DNA from: Nissabacter sp. SGAir0207
Lineage (GTDB): Bacteria > Pseudomonadota > Gammaproteobacteria > Enterobacterales > Enterobacteriaceae
NCBI RefSeq assembly: GCF_005491205.1
Contig: NZ_CP028037.1
Span: 186,001-250,000, forward strand
Reading direction: 5' to 3'
Length of the DNA: 64,000 nt
Part shown: positions 46,078-55,824 of the stretch, one piece after another
How positions within the stretch are numbered: position 1 is the first letter of the stretch
Layout of the letters: every line of letters starts with the position of its first letter
Notes under the pieces: model-generated
The model's input: only the letters and a program-made list of their open reading frames with translations
Database searches by the model: none
Told to the model about the DNA's origin: nothing
Translations under genes and position numbers: made by a program

Positions 46078-46461
46078 ATGTCAATTTTTACGCACGTTAC
46101 CGTTGGAACCAACGATCTGAATAAAGCCCGTGAGTTTTACGACCATGTTCTGGGCAAGTTGGGCTACTCACGCCTGACCGACTTGGGTGAAAACGGCTCA
46201 ATTTGGGGCAAGGACAAACCCTCATTCTTCGTCCTTAAGCCAGCAAATGGCCAGCCGGCAACGGTAGGCAATGGTGTGACGGTGAGCTTTGAGGCGCCGG
46301 GTCGTCAGGCCGTTGATGATTTCCATGCCACAGCACTTTCGCAGGGCGGCAAGTGCGAAGGCGAGCCGGGGCCGCGCGGCTGGGCAGAAAATGCCTATGC
46401 ATCCTATGCCCGCGATCCTGACGGCAATAAACTGGCCGTTTACTGCTTTGCGGCAGAGTAA
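46078..46461 (+). CDS. VOC-family (glyoxalase/bleomycin resistance-like) protein
   Basis: 127 residues with the paired beta-alpha-beta-beta-beta modules of the vicinal oxygen chelate fold: HVTVGTNDLNKAREFYDHVL at the N-terminus and ASYARDPDGNKLAVYCF at the C-terminus. His5 and the Glu/His positions could form the metal site, but no specific reaction is assignable. AAGGAG ribosome binding site, 45 bp after the dehydrogenase gene; the same operon. A glutathione-linked step would fit next to frmA. Confidence 0.85.
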   Translation: MSIFTHVTVGTNDLNKAREFYDHVLGKLGYSRLTDLGENGSIWGKDKPSFFVLKPANGQPATVGNGVTVSFEAPGRQAVDDFHATALSQGGKCEGEPGPRGWAENAYASYARDPDGNKLAVYCFAAE

Positions 46462-46740
46462 AATGGCCTGCTGAAGTCCCCAGTGAACGAATGGCCGCGG
46501 CCAGTACAGCAACGGCCCGTATCCAGCCATAGCGCTGCTCGCCTGAACAGGCTTCACGCTGTTCAGGCGGCATCTCTCCCGGCGTTTCCCATCTAAGCCG
46601 TCGGTCAAATGCATTTTGTATCCGCGCCATTTTTTGCTGTTAATATATACCGGAGTTTAATGCTGGGTTTGGCCCTGGCCCCGCCCCATGCCACAGGCAG
46701 ATTTTACGACCCGCAGTATGGTCGGTTCCGAATACAGGTA

Positions 46741-47535
46741 ATGAATATGAGCGAAGCAGACATTCAGCATGGCAGTGTCAAAGTCAAAGAGTCATCGCCG
46801 ACCGAACGAGCGTTTGAGGCGCTGGAAATGCTGTCACGCCGGCCTAATTTCACGGTGTCAGACGTGATGGTTGAGCTCGATTTACCCAAAACCTCAGCGC
46901 ACCGTCTGGTGAATAATCTTGAGGCCTTCGGTTATCTGGAGAATGGGATTGAGTCAGGTAAGTATCAGGCAGGCCAGCGCCTGCTGGAACTGGCGCTTGG
47001 CGTCCTCTCCTCATCCATTTATCAAAGCCCGGTGCATTCACTTCTGATGGAGCTGGCGCGTAAAACGGATGAAACGTGCAGTCTGGGCATCATCAAGGGG
47101 GCTGACGTTATCTATGTGGACAGCGCGAAGAGTAAATCGCCTCTGACACTCTACTTCGAGCGTGGGCATAAAGCGCCCCTGCACTGTACGTCCAGTGGCC
47201 GCATTTTTTTGGCGAACATGCCTGACAAGCTGCTGGAAGCCTATCTGCTCAGCGGGCCGTGGGAGCAAGTTACGCCGAATACCATTATCGATCCCGATCA
47301 TCTGAAGCGGGAAGTCATTAAAACCCGCGAGACTGGCTATGCGATTAACGATTCAGAATTTGTTGTGGGCGTAGTGGGTGCGGCAGTACCGGTATTCGAT
47401 AATGAGCAGAATGTTATTGCCTGCCTCAGCCTCTCCGCGCCGCACGTCCGTAAGAACCTGAATGATATGGTGAACCTGATTACCCTGCTACAGGCGACTT
47501 CTGACAAAATTACCCGTGTCATGTTCGGCGCCTGA
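46741..47535 (+). CDS. IclR-family transcriptional regulator
   Basis: 264 residues from the ATG at 46741 (a second ATG two codons later is equally possible); the longer frame back to 46609 lacks similarity. N-terminal winged HTH (ERAFEALEMLSRRPNFTVSDVMVELDLPKTSAHRLVNNLE) written here only by its key parts: FTVSDVMVEL and KTSAHRLV. C-terminal effector domain has the IclR hallmark LHCTSSGRIFLANMPD near 148-163. It follows the aminotransferase/frmA/VOC genes on the same strand and probably regulates them. Confidence 0.92.
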   Translation: MNMSEADIQHGSVKVKESSPTERAFEALEMLSRRPNFTVSDVMVELDLPKTSAHRLVNNLEAFGYLENGIESGKYQAGQRLLELALGVLSSSIYQSPVHSLLMELARKTDETCSLGIIKGADVIYVDSAKSKSPLTLYFERGHKAPLHCTSSGRIFLANMPDKLLEAYLLSGPWEQVTPNTIIDPDHLKREVIKTRETGYAINDSEFVVGVVGAAVPVFDNEQNVIACLSLSAPHVRKNLNDMVNLITLLQATSDKITRVMFGA

Positions 47536-47700
47536 TATTTTGCTGTCAGGCGCCACGCCGCTTTTGGCTTTTAGCAGACATTGGCCCGCGCGCATGTCTG
47601 CTCTATGCCAAAGGCGAATGCAGGAGCACCCCAATATATTTCAAACCCCACCGTTTTATTCAAGCCACCCACCGCAGGTTTTAATGGCATGAAACGGCTG

Positions 47701-48426
47701 TCACCAGGGTGCCCGGCTGCCATCAAAAAAGAAGCCCGCTGTCGTTTCTGAACCCTCCCGCTCTGCCAGCCAGACAATGCCGGCAGCAGCCTCAGAGACC
47801 GTTCTGTAGCCGGTATGCCCATTAAAATCAGTCGCGGTATATCCCGGATCGACGGCATTCACGCTGATATTGTCGTCAATAAGTTCTTTGGCAAACGCAA
47901 CGGTGATGGCATTCAATGCGGTTTTTGAACTGGTATACCCCATTGCCTGAATTTTGGAATAAGGGTGATTCAGATCCGAGACCCACTCCAGCGAACCCAA
48001 GCCACTACTGACCATAATAATTTTGGCCCCAGATGCGGCTCTCAGTAGCGGAATAAAGTGCTGCGTCACCCTGATGGCACCAAATACATTGGTGTTATAT
48101 ACCTCGATAATGTCATCGATACTCTGCTCGCTTGGGGCGACCTGCTGATCGCCTGAAATTCCGGCATTATTAATCAGCACATCCAGTTTCCCCTCTTCTT
48201 TCAGTACCTGTTGGGCTGCTTCCTGAAGAGTCCCTGCGTCCGTCACATCCATAACAATAAAACAGGACTCAATCCCTTCCGCCGCCAGCTTTTCCATCGC
48301 GGCGCGGCCGCGTTGTTCATCCCGGCACCCGAGCCACACCTTATAACCTCGTAAACCCAGCTGTCTGGCCGTTTCAAACCCGATACTTTTGTTTGCCCCG
48401 GTAATCAGTGCGCTTCTCTTTTCCAT
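47701..48426 (-). CDS. Short-chain dehydrogenase/reductase (SDR)
   Basis: 241 residues, classical SDR. Cofactor motif TGANKSIG (9-16), NNAG (86-89), catalytic Ser140/141 and YTSSK with Tyr164 and Lys168. The N-terminal Arg/Lys pattern (GCRDEQRG near 33-40) favours NADPH. The sequence resembles carbonyl reductase-type SDRs that are commonly next to LysR genes, as here (divergent LysR at 48581). GAGGAG before the ATG. Confidence 0.92.
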   Translation of the reverse strand: MEKRSALITGANKSIGFETARQLGLRGYKVWLGCRDEQRGRAAMEKLAAEGIESCFIVMDVTDAGTLQEAAQQVLKEEGKLDVLINNAGISGDQQVAPSEQSIDDIIEVYNTNVFGAIRVTQHFIPLLRAASGAKIIMVSSGLGSLEWVSDLNHPYSKIQAMGYTSSKTALNAITVAFAKELIDDNISVNAVDPGYTATDFNGHTGYRTVSEAAAGIVWLAEREGSETTAGFFFDGSRAPW

Positions 48427-48580
48427 ACATACTCCTCAATTAATCTGGTCAGGTGTTGGTACTTTCCGCTCCCAAAAGAAACGAAGGTGTTCCTGATTTA
48501 TAACCCGGCGGGCAGCGTTTGATAATGTAGGGCAATACGAATAAGCTGATCGGAAAAGCGAACAATGGCAGGCAGTGGCG

Positions 48581-49477
48581 ATGGATGATCTATCGGTTTT
48601 TCTCGCGGTTTTTACGGAAAATAGTTTTCGCATGGCCGCAAAAAAGCTTGGCCTGTCTCCTTCGACGGTAAGTGAAAAAATCACAGCACTTGAATCAAGT
48701 CTTGGCGTGCCGCTTTTTATCCGCACCACGCGTAGCGTGACGCCCACCGAAGCAGGCCGGACGCTGGCTGGCCGTATTGCCCCGCTTCTCAATGAGATGA
48801 GATCGGTACTTAATGACGTTGCCAGCTCCCAGCAGGAGGTACGCGGCGTGCTTAAGCTCAATGTGACGGGTGCAGTGATGGTCGATATCCTGCAGCCGAT
48901 GCTGGGACGTTTCCTTACCCACCACCCACTTTTACATGTGGAACTGATGGTGGATGACCGCCTTGTAGACGCGACGTCAGCCGGATGCGATGCCGGCATA
49001 CGTTACGGTGAACATCTGGCAAAAGATATGATTGCCGTGCCGATAGGGCCTCGGGAGCAGCGCCTGGCTTTGGCGGCCTCCCCCTCTTACCTGGCTGCGC
49101 ACGACTCACTGTTACATCCGGCTGATTTGCTTGAACATGATTGTATTCGCATGAAATATTCCAGCGGCGCACTGGTACCGTGGGAGTTTGAACGCGGTGC
49201 AGAGGTTGTCCGGGTCAATCCCCCTGCTCGCCTGACTATTGGTGTCAATGGCGCTTCTGCGGCCATTGATCTGGCACGAGATAGCCACGGCATCATTGCT
49301 ACCTTTGAAAACTGGCTGCAACCACATTTCGAAACAGGTGCGCTTTTACCCGTCCTTCCTGAGTGGTGGTTCAGCTTTGGGGGGCCGTGGCTCTATTTCC
49401 CCAGCCGGTTTATGTCTGCCCCACTGCGCGCGTTTGTTGATTTCATCAAAGAGGAGAATGCGAATCCCTTGGTTTAA
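48581..49477 (+). CDS. LysR-family transcriptional regulator
   Basis: 298 residues from MDDLSVFLAVF. N-terminal HTH with SFRMAAKKLGLSPSTVSEKITALE, effector domain of the CrgA/PA2206 type (DAGIRYGEHLAKDMIAVPIG). Divergent from the SDR gene across 154 bp, so it probably regulates that gene. A GTG two codons earlier is an alternative start. Confidence 0.9.
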   Translation: MDDLSVFLAVFTENSFRMAAKKLGLSPSTVSEKITALESSLGVPLFIRTTRSVTPTEAGRTLAGRIAPLLNEMRSVLNDVASSQQEVRGVLKLNVTGAVMVDILQPMLGRFLTHHPLLHVELMVDDRLVDATSAGCDAGIRYGEHLAKDMIAVPIGPREQRLALAASPSYLAAHDSLLHPADLLEHDCIRMKYSSGALVPWEFERGAEVVRVNPPARLTIGVNGASAAIDLARDSHGIIATFENWLQPHFETGALLPVLPEWWFSFGGPWLYFPSRFMSAPLRAFVDFIKEENANPLV

Positions 49478-49553
49478 AAATCATAACCGCAGCCCAAGGC
49501 ACGCAGGGGTATGTTCGCATTCAACCTTTCATCAGCGCTCAGCCCAGGTTGCT

Positions 49554-50210
49554 TTATATTTTGGGTGTAATGGTATAAGCGCAGCGCCTTGCTCCATTCA
49601 AAATATGCTCGGTACGCTCTACTTTTGCATTGAGCACTTCGCTGAACACCGTTAATTCAGCGCGGCAAAATCCTTGGCAAGCGGCAGCGGCGGCACAGAT
49701 TGGGCAGTGATTTTCGATAAAGAGTAACGTCCCATCCGCCAGCTCCTCATACTCCGCCATATACCCCTCAAGCGAACGTAACGCGGCCAGACGCGCAACC
49801 CGTTCTTTGAGATCGGGCGCATCCTTTAGCTCACGCAGGTAGTTCTCGCGGCTGGCCTGCTCGCGCAGGTCAATCAGGCGATCAATCGCCTGTTCGCCGA
49901 AGGCGTGACGCACCGTGTCCAGTAGCTGAACCGTCAACGTAGAGTGCGTATCTGGAAAGCGATTATGTCCTGCTTGGGTCAGCGTCCAGAACTGGCTGGG
50001 CCGGCCGACCCCCCTGCTCTGAGAATAGGTTTCCACCAGACCCGCCGAGGCAAGTTTGGTGAGCTGCTGGCGCGCCGCCTCAGCTGTCATGCCCAGCATT
50101 TCCCCGGCCTCCGCTGACTGTTGCGGCCCCCGCGTTTTAAGCAAGTAAAGCAGACGTTCAGGTGTCGCGGATGCTTTCTCCACGGTATTTAACAAGCGAT
50201 TGCTTGACAA
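49554..50210 (-). CDS. HTH regulator with C-terminal cysteine cluster (SufR/COG2345-like)
   Basis: 218 residues if started at a TTG (50210) preceded by GAGGGGG; a GTG nine codons later is the alternative. N-terminal winged helix (AEAGEMLGMTAEAARQQLTKLASAGLV) followed by a helical domain ending in a Cys cluster: Cys169, Cys172, Cys178, Cys182 and Cys210, the layout of regulators that sense iron-sulfur clusters or metals. Divergent from an MFS exporter. Two CAAGC-type dyads lie at its start codon and in the exporter leader, so it likely represses both. Text of the HTH is given in part only. Confidence 0.85.
   Translation of the reverse strand: MSSNRLLNTVEKASATPERLLYLLKTRGPQQSAEAGEMLGMTAEAARQQLTKLASAGLVETYSQSRGVGRPSQFWTLTQAGHNRFPDTHSTLTVQLLDTVRHAFGEQAIDRLIDLREQASRENYLRELKDAPDLKERVARLAALRSLEGYMAEYEELADGTLLFIENHCPICAAAAACQGFCRAELTVFSEVLNAKVERTEHILNGARRCAYTITPKI
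50193..50206. promoter_or_regulatory. Palindromic operator A of the SufR-like regulator
   Basis: CAAGCGATTGCTTG, perfect 5-bp arms with 4-bp centre, overlapping codons 2-6 of the regulator (minus strand). Near-copy of the site at 50235. Confidence 0.6.
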
Positions 50211-50234
50211 AATAAATGACCCCCTCTAATAATC

Positions 50235-50248
50235 CAAGCGTTGACTTG
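50235..50248. promoter_or_regulatory. Palindromic operator B of the SufR-like regulator
   Basis: CAAGCGTTGACTTG, same dyad as operator A with one mismatch. Centres are 42 bp apart, four helical turns, which suggests cooperative binding. Confidence 0.55.
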
Positions 50249-50320
50249 TTTTATTACTGTAGCGGATCCCATTGCAGCCAGCAACGGGACATTTGGAGTA
50301 ACACATGCCGGGAGGCTGAT

Positions 50321-51745
50321 ATGTCATCAGTACAGGAAGGAAGCTGGGGTGATTTACTGGGTGGTAGAAACCTGTTTTTCGCTATTGCCCTCTCAGGAGG
50401 GGTGGCGCTACATGCAATCAATATCTATATCGCAACAACTGTACTTCCCTCTGTGGTCAATGAAATTGGTGGCCTGGAGCTTTATGCATGGAATACCACG
50501 CTGTTTGTCGTGGCCTCCATTCTGGGTTCTGCGCTGACCGCACGGCTGCTGGCCCTGACCGGGCCGCGCAAGGCCTATTCAGTCGCGGCACTGTTATTTA
50601 TCGCGGGCAGCCTGATATGTGCACTGGCGCAGAATATGCCGGTTATGCTGGCTGGCCGGGCGCTACAGGGCTTGGGCGGCGGTTTTCTGTTTGCGCTCTG
50701 CTATGCCATGATTTATGCGGTCTTTGATGAAAAGCTCTGGCCGCGCGCGATGGCGTTGATCTCCGGTATGTGGGGCGTCGCTACCCTGCTCGGCCCCGCC
50801 GCTGGCGGAATATTTGCGGAGATGAATATTTGGCGCGCGGCCTTTGGCGTACTGATACCTGTGACGCTGCTCTACATGCTGCTGGTCTGGCTGGTCTTTC
50901 CCAAGCATAAACGTGACACCGCGCCTCCGGCAGGTAAGCTGCCGCTGGTGCAGTTACTGCTGCTGGTCGCCGCAGTGATGGCGGTCAGCACAGGGGGAAT
51001 GTCATCTGACGTGGCGGTCAACGTGGCGGGAATAGGCGTTGCGGTTGTGCTGGTTCTGTTGCTGATACGCCGGGAGTTTACCAGTGAAATCCGCCTGTTG
51101 CCGCGTGATGCGCTGCGGCTGAACTCCCCTCTGCTCGCGCTCTACATCACTATGGGGCTGCTGATCATTGGCATGACGAGTGAAACCTTCATCCCCTACT
51201 TTTTGCAAATCCTGCATGGGCAGACGCCCCTGATCTCTGGCTACCTGGCGGCGCTGATGGCCGCAGGCTGGACGGTATCAGAAATCTGGAGTTCTGGCTG
51301 GCAAGGCCGTGGCATCAAACGCGCTATCGCCGTTGGCCCGATGCTGGTGTTGGTGGGCATGGTGGTACTGGCGCTCAGCACACCCCGCTCTGCCGGGGGA
51401 GAGTGGATAGTGCTCTCCTTGATTGGTCTGGGCCTGACATTGGTAGGGTTTGGCATCGGGCTGGGCTGGCCGCATTTGCTGACGCGTATCCTACAGGTTG
51501 CACCCACTGACGATCAGGATGCCGCGGCAACCTCAATTACCACGGTTCAGCTGTTTGCCACCGCGCTGGGTTCAGCCGTCGCAGGTATGCTGGCGAATGC
51601 GGGTGGGTTGTCGATGCCCGGCGGCACAGAGGGCGCGTCATCCGCTGCATGGCTGCTGTTTGCCGTGATGGCCGCCGCCCCGCTGCTCTCTCTGTTAAGT
51701 GCAAAAAGGGTGATTTCCGGATTCAATGCACAACGCGCGGGTTGA
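50321..51745 (+). CDS. MFS drug-efflux-type transporter (DHA2-like)
   Basis: 474 residues from the ATG with GGGAGG upstream; the longer frame begins within the operators. Around fourteen hydrophobic segments, with the early NIYIATTVLPSVVNEIGG motif and ALQGLGGGFLFALCYAMIYAVFD typical of proton-driven multidrug exporters. Divergent from a cysteine-rich sensor regulator, suggesting export of a redox-active or metal-related compound, or simply drug-inducible efflux. Confidence 0.87.
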   Translation: MSSVQEGSWGDLLGGRNLFFAIALSGGVALHAINIYIATTVLPSVVNEIGGLELYAWNTTLFVVASILGSALTARLLALTGPRKAYSVAALLFIAGSLICALAQNMPVMLAGRALQGLGGGFLFALCYAMIYAVFDEKLWPRAMALISGMWGVATLLGPAAGGIFAEMNIWRAAFGVLIPVTLLYMLLVWLVFPKHKRDTAPPAGKLPLVQLLLLVAAVMAVSTGGMSSDVAVNVAGIGVAVVLVLLLIRREFTSEIRLLPRDALRLNSPLLALYITMGLLIIGMTSETFIPYFLQILHGQTPLISGYLAALMAAGWTVSEIWSSGWQGRGIKRAIAVGPMLVLVGMVVLALSTPRSAGGEWIVLSLIGLGLTLVGFGIGLGWPHLLTRILQVAPTDDQDAAATSITTVQLFATALGSAVAGMLANAGGLSMPGGTEGASSAAWLLFAVMAAAPLLSLLSAKRVISGFNAQRAG

Positions 51746-51838
51746 ATTTACGCATATCGCTAGAGATGTGCATATTTACCGCTGTTAGGTGGGAAATAGG
51801 AGATGTTATCTGTTTTCGCTAATGGCGGGATTAAATTG

Positions 51839-51863
51839 GGTGACCGCATGACCGGTCACCTTT
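51839..51863 (+). terminator. Hairpin after the MFS exporter
   Basis: 8-bp stem GGTGACCG / CGGTCACC, loop CATGAC, then TTTA. Weak terminator. Confidence 0.45.
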
Positions 51864-51920
51864 ACTCATTTCGCGGTTATAAAGAGTCAATGACAGGCTC
51901 TTATCAGGAAAAATCCGTCA

Positions 51921-52316
51921 TTATTCCCCTGAGTAATAGAACTCGATTCTAATACCACTGGGTTCGTAACACATCATATGCATTGACGGCCCCTCCCTAA
52001 GAAGGGTTGGCTCAAATTCGATTTCAATTTGATTTGCCTTCAGCACATCAAGTAGCTGAAACAGAGTCTCTTTACTGTTAACCCGTAAAGCCAGGTGATG
52101 GAGTCCGACATTCATTTTACGATCAAAGTTAACCGGCTCTTCTGTTTGCGTTTTCCAAAGCGTGATCATAAGGGCATCATCTTTCACAAAGATGGCTGGA
52201 TAATCATCGCGCCGCTTCACTTCTTGCCAGCCCAAGAGCTTGGTAAAGAAGGCAGCACTCTCTTCAAGCTTCGATACGGCTAGGCCAATATGGTGTACAC
52301 CCGTAGTCACTGACAT
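51921..52316 (-). CDS. VOC-family (glyoxalase-like) protein
   Basis: 131 residues with VOC fold markers: GVHHIGLAVSKLEESAAFFTKLLGW at the N-terminus (given in part: HHIGLAVSKL) and PSGIRIEFYYSGE at the C-terminus. His residues at 8 and 9, a His in VGLHHLALRV and the Glu of RIEFYY are in positions used for metal binding. Function not assignable; not closely similar to the other VOC gene at 46078. Strong GAGGAG ribosome binding site. Lies downstream of cynR on the same strand, but a gap of 70 bp and separate function make cotranscription uncertain. Confidence 0.85.
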   Translation of the reverse strand: MSVTTGVHHIGLAVSKLEESAAFFTKLLGWQEVKRRDDYPAIFVKDDALMITLWKTQTEEPVNFDRKMNVGLHHLALRVNSKETLFQLLDVLKANQIEIEFEPTLLREGPSMHMMCYEPSGIRIEFYYSGE

Positions 52317-52387
52317 GTTATTTATCTCCTCTTAGCTAATGTTTATTAATACGCAAGGGGTTCAGGCTGTTGCCTCTAAATCGGCTA

Positions 52388-53275
52388 TCAGGCGTGTAAT
52401 TGGGTAGAGACTTCTATCGCCAGTTCAGTGAACACCCGAGCCGCGGAGCTACGCCAGGCGTCCCTGCGCCACATAAGCACGGCTGTGCGCTGCAGGCGCT
52501 CGGGTTCAAGTGCGATCGCGACTAAGTCGTTATGGGCCAAGGCGATCTTCGCGGGCAATAACGTCGACAAAGCTGTCCTGCGCACAATTTCAATTACCGC
52601 GCCGAGAGCGTTGGCTTCTATCAACACCTTAGGATGAATTCCGTGTGTGCGGCAATAGCTGTCGATCTGTTCGCGGGTCGCAAATTCTGGACTGAGTAAA
52701 ACGAGTGACTCGGCATTCAGGGTCTCTAATCCGATGGACGTTTCCTTTGCCAATGGGTGTCTGGGGCTGACCACCAAAGCCAGCGTCTCATCCAGCAACG
52801 GAACGAAGTCGATGTCCGGGCTGGTGACTTCCCTGAAAGCGATCCCCACATCAAGCTCCCCTGCCAAAAGCAGATCCTCTATGCGCTCCTGTGAGATTTC
52901 CCGCACAGTAAGGGTAATATTGGGATACCGGAAGTGAAATGCCTCAACCAGCGGCCCGACCAGATAAGTGGTGAAGGTTGGCGTCACGGCTACGCGCAGT
53001 GAACCCCGGCTGAGATCGCTCACGTCATGAATGGCACGTCTGGCCTCCTGCAATTCCTGAGCAGCACGGCGAACATATTGCAGATAGGCCTCTCCGGCAT
53101 CGGTCAGACGCGTCGTTCGCCCTGTACGATCGAATAGCTGGGCGCCGAGGCTCTCTTCCAGCTGCCTTACCTGTTGAGAGAGGGCGGGCTGCGACACGTG
53201 CAGCGCCGCCGCTGCTTTCGTAAAGCTGAGATGTTCCGCAACTGCTTGAAAATACTGAATGTGCCGGGCGAGCAT
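52388..53275 (-). CDS. cynR: Cyanate operon activator CynR
   Basis: 295 residues from [18 protein letters not shown], matching the beginning of E. coli CynR (an ATG four codons earlier also exists). LysR protein with HTH around [19 protein letters not shown] and the CynR-like effector core [18 protein letters not shown] and [16 protein letters not shown]. Divergent from cynT and cynS as in E. coli, where CynR activates the operon in response to cyanate and represses itself. Confidence 0.93.
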   Translation of the reverse strand: MLARHIQYFQAVAEHLSFTKAAAALHVSQPALSQQVRQLEESLGAQLFDRTGRTTRLTDAGEAYLQYVRRAAQELQEARRAIHDVSDLSRGSLRVAVTPTFTTYLVGPLVEAFHFRYPNITLTVREISQERIEDLLLAGELDVGIAFREVTSPDIDFVPLLDETLALVVSPRHPLAKETSIGLETLNAESLVLLSPEFATREQIDSYCRTHGIHPKVLIEANALGAVIEIVRRTALSTLLPAKIALAHNDLVAIALEPERLQRTAVLMWRRDAWRSSAARVFTELAIEVSTQLHA

Positions 53276-53384
53276 AACCTGCCTCATAAGATTTTCTGAT
53301 TTGAATCATAATAAATGAGACTTTTACCTTATGTCATGCGCTGCTTACTCTTTGTCACACCCAAACGACATTGAGACGTCAACC

Positions 53385-54044
53385 ATGAAAGAGATTATTG
53401 AAGGCTTTCTGAATTTCCAGAAAAACGCTTTCCCCGAGCGGGTAACACTGTTCAAAAGCCTCGCTAGCCAGCAGAGCCCGAAGGCACTCTTTATTTCCTG
53501 CTCTGACAGCCGTCTGGTACCTGAACTGGTCACCCAGCGTGAACCTGGCGATCTGTTTGTGATCCGCAACGCTGGCAACATTGTGCCCTCTTATGGCCCG
53601 GAGCCGGGCGGCGTGTCAGCCTCTGTGGAGTACGCGGTCGCCGCGCTCAAGGTCAATGACATCGTCATCTGCGGTCACTCTGACTGCGGTGCCATGACCG
53701 CCGTTGCCACCTGCCAGTGTCTGGATCATATGCCCGCCGTGTCCAGTTGGTTGCGTTACGCCGACTCCGCCCGGGTGGTGAACGAAGCACGCCAGCATCC
53801 AGACCCGTCAGCCAAAGTCGCAGCGATGGTGCGCGAAAACGTCATTGCGCAACTGGCTAACATCCAGACTCACCCGTCCGTTCGTCTCGCGCTTGAAGAG
53901 GGCCGCGTGACCCTGCACGGCTGGATTTATGACATTGAGAGCGGACGCATTGACGCTTTTGATAGCCGTAGCAGCGCTTTTGTCTCCCTCGCCGATAATC
54001 CGGACGTGAACGCCGTTTCCCCACACGCTAGGCACGTTGCCTGA
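53385..54044 (+). CDS. cynT: Beta-carbonic anhydrase CynT
   Basis: 219 residues, same length and start as E. coli CynT. Zinc ligands Cys39, Asp41 (SCSDSR), His98 and Cys101 (GHSDCGA) are intact. It supplies bicarbonate for cyanase and retains CO2 released by cyanate breakdown. 28 bp before cynS; regulated by the divergent CynR. Confidence 0.95.
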   Translation: MKEIIEGFLNFQKNAFPERVTLFKSLASQQSPKALFISCSDSRLVPELVTQREPGDLFVIRNAGNIVPSYGPEPGGVSASVEYAVAALKVNDIVICGHSDCGAMTAVATCQCLDHMPAVSSWLRYADSARVVNEARQHPDPSAKVAAMVRENVIAQLANIQTHPSVRLALEEGRVTLHGWIYDIESGRIDAFDSRSSAFVSLADNPDVNAVSPHARHVA

Positions 54045-54072
54045 ACCCCCTATTTACCTAGGAGAAAAGACC

Positions 54073-54543
54073 ATGATCCAAACTCAAGTGACCCAAACCG
54101 CACGTCAGTTACTCACTGAAACCATCATTCTGGCTAAGGCCCGCAAGGATCTCTCTTTCGCTAAGATCGTGGATGGCACTGGTTTGTCCGAAGCCTTTGT
54201 CACCGCAGCCCTGCTTGGCCAGCATCCGTTACCTGCCAGCGCCGCAGAAATTGTAGGTAAGAAGCTCGACCTTCATGCTGATGAGGTTGCATTACTGCAG
54301 TCGATGCCGGTTCGCGGAAGCGTTGCAGATGGCATACCGACCGACCCGACCATTTACCGTTTCTACGAGATGATGTCTGTTTACGGCACCACCCTCAAAG
54401 CTCTGGTTCACGAGAAGTTTGGTGACGGCATTATCAGCGCCATCAACTTCAAACTGGACATCAAGAAAGTCGAAGATCCGGATGGCGGCCATCGTGCCGT
54501 GATCACTCTGGACGGAAAATACCTGCCTACCAAGCCTTTCTGA
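54073..54543 (+). CDS. cynS: Cyanate hydratase (cyanase) CynS
   Basis: 156 residues, exactly the E. coli length. Active-site residues Arg96, Glu99 and Ser122 are at the same numbers as in the E. coli enzyme (IYRFYEMM and [10 protein letters not shown]). Converts cyanate and bicarbonate to ammonia and CO2. AGGAG precedes the ATG. The E. coli operon has a third gene, cynX (MFS carrier); it is absent here, replaced by a convergent esterase gene. Confidence 0.97.
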   Translation: MIQTQVTQTARQLLTETIILAKARKDLSFAKIVDGTGLSEAFVTAALLGQHPLPASAAEIVGKKLDLHADEVALLQSMPVRGSVADGIPTDPTIYRFYEMMSVYGTTLKALVHEKFGDGIISAINFKLDIKKVEDPDGGHRAVITLDGKYLPTKPF

Positions 54544-54589
54544 CTCCCCGTTGAGCGGGTTTGTGGATTGCAATATCCCGTGGTTCAGC

Positions 54590-54614
54590 GACCAGCCGGC
54601 AAAGCCGGCTGGTC
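54590..54614. terminator. Bidirectional hairpin between cynS and the esterase gene
   Basis: Perfect 11-bp stem GACCAGCCGGC / GCCGGCTGGTC with loop AAA, between convergent stop codons. No T run on either side. Confidence 0.55.
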
Positions 54615-54623
54615 ACATATCCA

Positions 54624-55631
54624 TTACTTCAGGTGTTCTTTCAGTCCGTAAGCGGCCTGGCCAAGCGCGGCCCGTACGGCAGGAACGTCGCTCAGTGCGT
54701 TCAGCAGACCATAATCATGAATCAAGCCGTTGTAGCGGGTGACCGTTACGTCGACGCCAGCGGCATTAAGCTTGCGGCCATAAGCCTCACCTTCGTCGCG
54801 CAGCACATCAAGTTCAGCAGTCTGGATCAGGGTCGGTGGCAGTCCCTTTAACTGCTCAGGCGTTGCGCGCAGCGGTGATGCCAGAATGTTATTGCGATCG
54901 CTCTCTTTGGTGGTGTAGGCATCCCAGAACCACTTCATCATGTTACGCGACAGGAAATACCCGTTTTCATACTGGTTGTAAGATGCGGTGTTGAAATGTG
55001 CGTCCGTCACCGGCCACAACATGACCTCATAGCGAATTGCGGGTGACTGGTGTTGTTTGGCCTGAAGCGCTACGGCAGCGACCATATTGCCGCCAACGCT
55101 GTTACCCACCAACGCCAGACGCTTGCCATCAACGCCGATTTCATTGCCGTGCTCGGCTACCCAGCGGGTTGCCGCGTAGGCCTGATTAATTGCAACCGGG
55201 AAATGCGCTTCCGGTGATGGTGTGTAGTTGACAAAAACAGCCGCCGCGCCGGATTCACTCACCAGATCCCGCACGAGACGCTCGTGCGTCGCGAAATCGC
55301 CCAGGATCCAACCGCCACCGTGGAAGAACATAAAGACCGGCAGGATCCCCTGCGCATTATGCGGCTTCACAATGTTGAGTTTTATTTTTCCACCCTCAAC
55401 ATTGATGGTCTTTTCGCTGACGTCAGCAGCAGGAAGCTTCGCGCCTTTCTGGGCATCGATCAGCACCTGCCGCGCGTCCTGTGGAGAGAGCTGCTCAATC
55501 GGCTTACCTCCAGCGCCATTCAGTGCATTAAGGAACCCTTGCACGTGGCGATCAGGCTGAGGCGCATCGGCAAAGCTGTTGAGTGAAACGGCTGCCATAG
55601 CGGCAGTCAATAATGCAGATTTCATGTTCAT
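54624..55631 (-). CDS. Secreted alpha/beta hydrolase of the hormone-sensitive lipase family
   Basis: 335 residues with a signal peptide (MNMKSALLTAAMAAVSLNSFA) so it is probably periplasmic, unusual for HSL-type enzymes such as Aes, which are cytosolic. Oxyanion motif HGGGW (104-108), nucleophile Ser178 in GNSVGG, Asp in AELDVLRDEG and His in LIHDYG near the end. Acts on short acyl esters by family. Monocistronic; the upstream 190 bp are AT-rich. Confidence 0.9.
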   Translation of the reverse strand: MNMKSALLTAAMAAVSLNSFADAPQPDRHVQGFLNALNGAGGKPIEQLSPQDARQVLIDAQKGAKLPAADVSEKTINVEGGKIKLNIVKPHNAQGILPVFMFFHGGGWILGDFATHERLVRDLVSESGAAAVFVNYTPSPEAHFPVAINQAYAATRWVAEHGNEIGVDGKRLALVGNSVGGNMVAAVALQAKQHQSPAIRYEVMLWPVTDAHFNTASYNQYENGYFLSRNMMKWFWDAYTTKESDRNNILASPLRATPEQLKGLPPTLIQTAELDVLRDEGEAYGRKLNAAGVDVTVTRYNGLIHDYGLLNALSDVPAVRAALGQAAYGLKEHLK

Positions 55632-55824
55632 AGCGGCACCCTAAAATATTGTATATTATTATATCGTGCGCTACTTAAAGGGGCGGACTACCTGACGTAT
55701 CTCCGTCCCTAGAAGGATGCGCACTTTAAAATGGGAAGATTCAGCTTGTGGGCTTTTTCCATTCCCCGGTTGAGGACAGCCCCGGCTAAGAGAGCAGTCG
55801 GGGGTCTCTCATAATATTAGTGAT

